NCBI RefSeq assembly: GCF_030165005.1
Contig: NZ_JASNNW010000025.1
Coordinates: 1 to 64,000, forward strand
Direction: 5' to 3'
DNA from: Blastococcus capsensis
Lineage (GTDB): Bacteria; Actinomycetota; Actinomycetes; Mycobacteriales; Geodermatophilaceae
Length of the DNA stretch: 64,000 nt
The notes below the pieces were generated by a model. The model did not search any database, was not told the DNA's origin, and saw only the letters and a program-made list of their open reading frames with translations. Shown here piece by piece: positions 59,861 through 64,000 of the stretch (the stretch's first letter is position 1; every line of letters begins with the position of its first letter). Both the position numbers and the translations under genes were made by a program.

Positions 59861-61498
59861 TCAGCCGCCCAGCGCCCGCCGTCCGGCCGCGAGCAGCCCG
59901 GGCTTCGCGGCCCGGATCACCTGCTGCGCGGCCAGCAGCCCGCTGGCCCCACCCAGGCCCGGGCCGGGGTGGGTGGAGGCGCCGATGTGCCACAGCCCGT
60001 CGACGGCGGTGCGGTGCCCGCGGGTGCGCGGGGTGGGCCGCCAGAGCAGGAACTGGTCGATGGTGCAGGCGCCGGAGTACGGGTCGCCGTCGACCAGGTT
60101 GCGGTTCCAGGACTGCAGGTCCGCCGGTGAGAGCACCCGGCGGGCGGTCAGCGCGGAGTCCAGGTTGGTCACGTGGCGGGACAGCTCCTCGACCACGCGG
60201 TCGGCGTACCGCTCGCGCAGCTCCTCGGTCCAGGTGCCGTCGCCGACGTCGATGGTGCCGGCGGCGTCGCCCTGCGGCCGGCCCGGGGTCTCCTGCAGCT
60301 GCAGCCACAGGACGCCGGCGCCGTCCGGGACCCGGGTGGGGTCGAGCGCGGCGGGCTGCCCGGCGACGATCGTCGGGTGGACGGGCAGTTGGTGCCGCTG
60401 GGCCTCGTTGACCGCGCGGCTGACGCTGTCCAGCCCGTCGCTGACGTGCACGATCGCCGCCCGGGACAGCCGGTCGTGGTCCTCCGCCCACCGTGGCGGC
60501 TCGGACAGCGCCAGGTGGATCTGCATGTCGCCGCGGCCGTAGCGGTAGCCGCGGGCCGCCTCCCGCACCCGGTCGGGCACCGCCGCGACGCCGTCCAGCA
60601 GGTCCAGGTACAGCGACTGCGGGGTGACGCTGGCCAGCACCGCCTCCCGGGCGGTGACCACCTCGCCGTCGGCCAGCCGGACGCCGGTGGCCCGCCCGTC
60701 GGTGGTCTGGACGGCGACGACGTCGGCCTCGGTGCGGGTGCTGCCGCCGGCGTCGGTGACGATGCCGGCCAGCGCCTCGACGACCCGCACCCCGCCGCCC
60801 TCGGGCACCGGGCAGCCGCCCTGGGCGAGGGCGAGCGCGATCACCTTGTTGATGAACCCGCTGAACGCGTCGTCGGGCCCCAGGCCCTCGTGCCCGACCC
60901 ACGGGGAGAGCAGCCCGTGCACCGCGGGGGAGGTGAACGTGCCCGACAGCCAGGTGCGGGCGGACTCCAGGCCCTCGGCGCCGAACTGCTGCAGCCCGCG
61001 AGGGCCCAGCTGGCGGACCGCCTGGCCGGCGAGCTTCAGCCCGTCCAGCGACAGCAGCTCGGTGCCCAGCGCGCCGAACGCGATGCCGGCCTTGCTGCCG
61101 AACTCCTCGAGGAACGAGCGCCAGGCGTCGCCGTCGCCGGGGGCGAGCCGGTCGAACTCGGCGGCGGTGACGTCGGCGTCGGTGGACAGCACCGCCGTCG
61201 AGCCGTCGCGCAGCGCGGCCGCGGCGGGCAGGTCGGTGTTGCGGTAGACGACACCACGGGCGGCCAGGTCGTCGGCGAGCGCCGGATAGGCCGGACCGCC
61301 GACGAACAGCGGGTGCCAGCAGGAGAAGAGGTCGGTGGTGAACCCCGGCGCCGGTGTGTCGGTCTCGGTGCGGATCGCCCCGCCCAGGCGGGGGGCCCGT
61401 TCGTAGATGCCGACGTCCCGCCCGGCCTTGGCCAGGGTGGCGCCGGCGACCAGGGAGTTGATCCCGCTGCCGATGATGACGACGTCGTGTGCAGCCAT
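59861..61498 (-). CDS. Phytoene desaturase-like FAD-dependent oxidoreductase (CrtI family)
   Basis: 545 aa. The N-terminal dinucleotide motif DVVIIGSGINSLVAGATLAKAGRDVGIYER is the CrtI/amine-oxidase-type FAD fold. Other marks include RLGGAIRTETDTPAPGFTTDLFSCWHPLF and the C-terminal GLWHIGASTHPGPGLGGASG. Many actinobacterial relatives have no carotenoid gene nearby, and none is present here, so the substrate is unknown. The ATG is the family start. Confidence 0.88.
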   Translation of the reverse strand: MAAHDVVIIGSGINSLVAGATLAKAGRDVGIYERAPRLGGAIRTETDTPAPGFTTDLFSCWHPLFVGGPAYPALADDLAARGVVYRNTDLPAAAALRDGSTAVLSTDADVTAAEFDRLAPGDGDAWRSFLEEFGSKAGIAFGALGTELLSLDGLKLAGQAVRQLGPRGLQQFGAEGLESARTWLSGTFTSPAVHGLLSPWVGHEGLGPDDAFSGFINKVIALALAQGGCPVPEGGGVRVVEALAGIVTDAGGSTRTEADVVAVQTTDGRATGVRLADGEVVTAREAVLASVTPQSLYLDLLDGVAAVPDRVREAARGYRYGRGDMQIHLALSEPPRWAEDHDRLSRAAIVHVSDGLDSVSRAVNEAQRHQLPVHPTIVAGQPAALDPTRVPDGAGVLWLQLQETPGRPQGDAAGTIDVGDGTWTEELRERYADRVVEELSRHVTNLDSALTARRVLSPADLQSWNRNLVDGDPYSGACTIDQFLLWRPTPRTRGHRTAVDGLWHIGASTHPGPGLGGASGLLAAQQVIRAAKPGLLAAGRRALGG

Positions 61499-61538
61499 GG
61501 GGTACCGACTGCCCCGTTCCGTGGGGGAGTGAAACCGC

Positions 61539-61964
61539 TCAGGCCCTCGTGTCGGCGACGTGGAGCCCCTCGGTCCGCCAGGCGGCGAGCAGATCGCCGT
61601 CCGCCGAGGCGGCGACCACGTCGGTGTCGGCGATCCGCAAGGCTGCCGCGCAGTGCACGGCGTCGAAGCCGCGCAGGGCGTGGTCCCGCGCGAGCGCTGC
61701 TGCCTGCCGCACCAGTGACTCGTCCACGGGAACGACGGTCATCTCGTCCCAGACCTGATCCAGCTGGGCCAGCCCCCGCTCCTCCTGCTCGGCGGTCATG
61801 CGACCGAGGCGCGTGGCTCGCGCGAGGGCCGCCGCCGTCTCCACGTATCCCAGTTGGCTGCACACGACGTCGGCGGCAGCGCTCCACAGCGAGAGGCAGG
61901 TCGCGCTGCCCGGCTCCTCGATCAGGAGGGGGACGATCGCGGAGGTGTCTAAGTAGGTGATCAC
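61539..61964 (-). CDS. VapC-type PIN-domain toxin
   Basis: 141 aa. The PIN acidic residues are visible in ITYLDTSAIVPLLIEE, SQLGYVETAAALARA, DHALRGFDAVHCAAAL and DTDVVAASADGDLL. It cleaves RNA. GTG at 61964 overlaps the antitoxin's stop. It differs in sequence from the VapC remnant at 45758. Confidence 0.9.
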   Translation of the reverse strand: MITYLDTSAIVPLLIEEPGSATCLSLWSAAADVVCSQLGYVETAAALARATRLGRMTAEQEERGLAQLDQVWDEMTVVPVDESLVRQAAALARDHALRGFDAVHCAAALRIADTDVVAASADGDLLAAWRTEGLHVADTRA

Positions 61965-62218
61965 CCGCGCTGCTCGGCGACGAGGTCGCTGACCGTGCCC
62001 GTCACCCGCATCGGCTCGGGAAGCGATCCCCTGCGCTTCTTCGGCGATTGCACGACTCCCTCGGCGATGAGCCGCTCCAGGGCGGTCGGCTGGTCCACGG
62101 GGACGATCCGGGCCACCGGTCGGCCGTGGTCGGTGACGGTGATGGTGGCGCCCGCCGCGACCGTGGCGATGTGCTTGCTGAGCCCGTTCCGCAGCTCGCG
62201 GATGCCGATGTTCGCCAT
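61961..62218 (-). CDS. VapB/Phd-type antitoxin
   Basis: 85 aa. NIGIRELRNGLSKHIATVAAG and TITVTDHGRPVARIVPVD form the AbrB/Phd-like DNA-binding N-terminus; the C-terminus (SPKKRRGSLPEP) should hold the toxin. ATG at 62218 is preferred over a long opening at 62317 because the family start lies there and GGGGGG precedes it. An inverted repeat upstream fits autoregulation. Confidence 0.9.
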   Translation of the reverse strand: MANIGIRELRNGLSKHIATVAAGATITVTDHGRPVARIVPVDQPTALERLIAEGVVQSPKKRRGSLPEPMRVTGTVSDLVAEQRG

Positions 62219-62229
62219 GACGCCCCCCC

Positions 62230-62262
62230 TGTGGCCACACTTCTGTGAGAAAAGTAGCCACA
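62230..62262 (-). promoter_or_regulatory. Candidate VapB operator
   Basis: TGTGGCCACACTT (62230-62242) and AAAGTAGCCACA (62251-62262) form an imperfect inverted repeat about 12-44 nt upstream of the antitoxin start. The region is locally AT-rich and could hold the promoter. Autoregulation by VapB is inferred. Confidence 0.5.
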
Positions 62263-62334
62263 AGGTGCACCCACGCACAAGGATGGATGGTCCGGTGCCC
62301 GCCGGCGGGCCTCCCACCGGGTCACGTCCTCGGC

Positions 62335-62340
62335 TAGCGT
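62335..62340 (+). promoter_or_regulatory. -10 box of a leaderless promoter (IclR gene)
   Basis: TAGCGT fits TANNNT and ends six bases before the ATG at 62347. Confidence 0.55.
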
Positions 62341-62346
62341 TGCGTC

Positions 62347-63120
62347 ATGCGCAACGGTGCGGACGGCGACGGGCAACCTTCGCTCGTCCAGTCGGTCGAC
62401 CGGGCGCTGGCGATGCTCTCCGTCCTGGCCGACCGCGGCAGCGCCGGAGTCACCGACCTCGGCGCCGAGCTCGGCGTGCACAAGTCCACCGCCTCCCGGC
62501 TGCTGGCCACCCTGGAAGCCCACGGGCTGGTCGAGCAGCTGGGGGAGCGGGGCACCTACCGGCTCGGGTTCGGGTTGGTGCGCCTGGCCGGGGCGAGCGC
62601 TGCGCAGCTGGACCTGACCCGGCTGGGGCGCGAGGTGTGCGAGCGGCTGGCCGCCGAGCTCGACGAGACGGTCAACCTCGCGGTGCTCGACGGTGACAGC
62701 GCGGTCAACATCAGCCAGGTGCACGGGAGCGCCTCGGTGGGAGTGCTGAACTGGGTCGGTCGGCGGACCCCGCTGCACGCCACCTCCAGCGGCAAGGTGC
62801 TGCTCGCCTTCGGGCCGGCGGTCGCGCGCGCGGCCCTGTCCTCCTCGTCGCTGGAGCGGTACACCCCGTCGACGATCACCGACGTCACGCTCCTCGACGA
62901 GGTGCTGGCCGAGGTGCGCGAGCGGGGCTGGGCGGCCACCGAGGGGGAACTGGAGCTGGGCCTCAACGCGGTAGCCGCGCCGGTGTGCGCGCCGGACGGG
63001 CGGCTGGTCGCCGCGCTCAGCGTCTCCGCGCCGTCCTACCGGCTGCCCCGCGACCGGTTCGCCGACGTCGCGGAGCGGCTGTGCGCCGTCGCCACGGAGA
63101 CCGGCCGGCAGCTGGGCTGA
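62347..63120 (+). CDS. IclR-family transcriptional regulator
   Basis: 257 aa. The N-terminal winged helix (about residues 15-70: QSVDRALAMLSVLADRGSAG, then DLGAELGVHKSTASRLLATLEAHG) and C-terminal effector domain (TPLHATSSGKVLLAFGPAVA and AVAAPVCAPDGRLVAALSV) are complete for IclR. It is divergent to the VapBC genes and upstream of a flavoprotein gene. It likely responds to a small organic acid and controls the flavoprotein gene at 63276. Confidence 0.92.
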   Translation: MRNGADGDGQPSLVQSVDRALAMLSVLADRGSAGVTDLGAELGVHKSTASRLLATLEAHGLVEQLGERGTYRLGFGLVRLAGASAAQLDLTRLGREVCERLAAELDETVNLAVLDGDSAVNISQVHGSASVGVLNWVGRRTPLHATSSGKVLLAFGPAVARAALSSSSLERYTPSTITDVTLLDEVLAEVRERGWAATEGELELGLNAVAAPVCAPDGRLVAALSVSAPSYRLPRDRFADVAERLCAVATETGRQLG

Positions 63121-63192
63121 GGCACCGAGACGGCGTTCCGTGTCGGCGGTGTGAACACCGCGTCAGGACTCGCGCCGACACGCGGTCTCCTC

Positions 63193-63198
63193 TTGACG
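63193..63198 (+). promoter_or_regulatory. Candidate -35 element
   Basis: TTGACG lies 18 bp before GACCCT (63217-63222), a weak -10. If real, the inverted repeats just downstream (63224-63257) would lie where a repressor can block the polymerase. Confidence 0.3.
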
Positions 63199-63223
63199 GG
63201 GTGCTGAGCCGTTCCGGACCCTG

Positions 63224-63257
63224 TTGCGCATCCCGCGAGCGGTTGCGGGTGCCGCAA
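63224..63257 (+). promoter_or_regulatory. Candidate IclR operator pair
   Basis: TTGCGGGTGCCGCAA (63243-63257) is an inverted repeat with 6-bp arms. A related sequence, TTGCGCATCCCGCGA (63224-63238, 11 of 15 bases the same), lies 19 bp upstream. The position between the IclR gene and the flavoprotein gene suggests regulator binding. Confidence 0.45.
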
Positions 63258-63275
63258 CAAGCGAAGGGCGTGGCC

Positions 63276-64000
63276 ATGGACATGGCTCCCCGCAGGACGT
63301 CGCCCCGCGTCGTGGTGATCGGCGCCGGGATCGTCGGGTGCTCGCTGGCCGACGAGCTCACCGCGCGCGGCTGGACCGACGTCACCGTGCTCGACCGGGG
63401 CCCGCTGTTCGCGGCCGGCGGATCGAGCTCGCACGCCCCGGGCCTGGTCTTCCAGACCAACCCCTCGAAGACGTTGGCCGAGTTCGCGAGCTACACCGTC
63501 GGCAAGCTGGGCGGCCTCGCGCTCGACGGCGCACCGGTCTTCCGGCCGGTCGGCGGCCTGGAGGTGGCGACGACGCCGGAGCGCTGGGCCGACCTGGCCC
63601 GCCGGCACGGCCTGGCCACCTCGTGGGGCATCGAGGCCCGCCTGGTCGACCCGGGCGAGTGCGCCCGGTTGCACCCCTTGCTCGACCCGGGCGCCGTGCT
63701 GGGTGGGCTGCACGTGCCGAGCGACGGGCTGGCGCATGCGGTGCCGGCCGGGGAAGCGCAGGCGCGGCGGGCGATCGACCGAGGGGCCCGCTTCCTGGCC
63801 CGGCACCGGGTCACCGGGGTCGCCGAGGAGCACGGGCGGGTCAGCGGCGTGCACACCGACCAGGGCTTCGTGCCGGCCGACGTCGTCGTCTGCGCCGCCG
63901 GCTTCTGGGGCCCGGACGTCGGCGCGCTCGCCGGGCTGACCGTGCCGCTGCAGCCGCTGGCGCACCAGTACGCCACCACGGCGCCGGTGCCGGCGCTGGC
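63276..64000 (+). CDS. FAD-dependent dehydrogenase of the sarcosine/dimethylglycine type (partial)
   Basis: The gene runs off the window; about 241 aa are visible. The N-terminus VVVIGAGIVGCSLADELTARG is the GxGxxG FAD motif, then GSSSHAPGLVFQTNPSKTL, a hallmark of the dimethylglycine/sarcosine dehydrogenase family that often carries a C-terminal GcvT domain. DGLAHAVPAGEAQARRA and CAAGFWGPDV fit. The ATG at 63276 follows GAAGGGCG. It probably acts on N-methylated amino acids and may be controlled by the upstream IclR regulator. The C-terminus is not visible, so the family is tentative. Confidence 0.85.
   Translation, partial: MDMAPRRTSPRVVVIGAGIVGCSLADELTARGWTDVTVLDRGPLFAAGGSSSHAPGLVFQTNPSKTLAEFASYTVGKLGGLALDGAPVFRPVGGLEVATTPERWADLARRHGLATSWGIEARLVDPGECARLHPLLDPGAVLGGLHVPSDGLAHAVPAGEAQARRAIDRGARFLARHRVTGVAEEHGRVSGVHTDQGFVPADVVVCAAGFWGPDVGALAGLTVPLQPLAHQYATTAPVPAL

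Overview
The window is high-GC actinobacterial DNA. Starts are often GTG, genes commonly overlap as ATGA or GTGA, and many promoters look leaderless. A DUF222/13E12-type HNH endonuclease, a CtpI-like P-type ATPase, an F420-type LLM oxidoreductase and a xi-class GST family protein fit Geodermatophilaceae (Geodermatophilus, Blastococcus or Modestobacter) or a close relative. This assignment is inference; there is no rRNA gene to confirm it.

Layout. 117-9781: a dipeptide/oligopeptide-type ABC importer (substrate-binding gene not seen), a type III CoA-transferase, a two-subunit acyl-CoA dehydrogenase, an enoyl-CoA hydratase and an MFS carrier, apparently one operon for import and CoA-dependent breakdown of an unknown acid. 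9830-10773: a SnoaL-like protein and a VOC protein facing each other across a strong hairpin. 11106-12411: an ISAzo13-family insertion sequence. 12477-22622: a second acyl-CoA region with an NDP-forming acyl-CoA synthetase, an enoyl-CoA hydratase and a close paralogue of the acyl-CoA dehydrogenase pair, followed without gaps by the key locus below. 22655-28217 (minus): an ABM-like protein, an M20 amidohydrolase, an HNH endonuclease, a secreted protein and a lipoprotein. 28367-32143: an acyl-CoA ligase, LLM oxidoreductase and acyl-CoA dehydrogenase operon. 32154-40436: assorted housekeeping and envelope genes, including formamidase with an FmdB-like zinc-ribbon protein. 40905-48090: toxin-antitoxin loci, a SWIM-SNF2 helicase, PHA depolymerase and several gene remnants. 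48223-52749: a giant P-type ATPase. 52830-59606: a gamma-glutamylation catabolic cluster (amine permease, GlnA-like ligase, PuuD-like hydrolase, aldehyde dehydrogenase, SDR) with a GntR regulator. 59861-64000: a CrtI-like oxidoreductase, a VapBC pair, an IclR regulator and the start of a sarcosine/dimethylglycine dehydrogenase-type flavoprotein.

Key discovery. At 19085-20533 a thioredoxin-reductase-like flavoprotein is fused to a UGSC-family redox domain, and the two parts are separated by a single in-frame TAG (20279-20281). The TAG sits exactly where the U (selenocysteine) of the UGSC motif belongs: the next codons read Gly-Ser-Cys and the domain continues for 83 residues to a TGA that overlaps the next start codon. 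A 7-bp stem with a 5-nt AGUCU loop starts exactly 11 nt after the TAG, the layout of a bacterial SECIS element. At least seven other genes here end normally at TAG, so the amber codon is not globally reassigned. The best reading is selenocysteine at UAG, decoded by a tRNA-Sec with a CUA anticodon that must lie outside this window. Two overlapping downstream genes encode paralogous proteins of unknown function and probably work with it.
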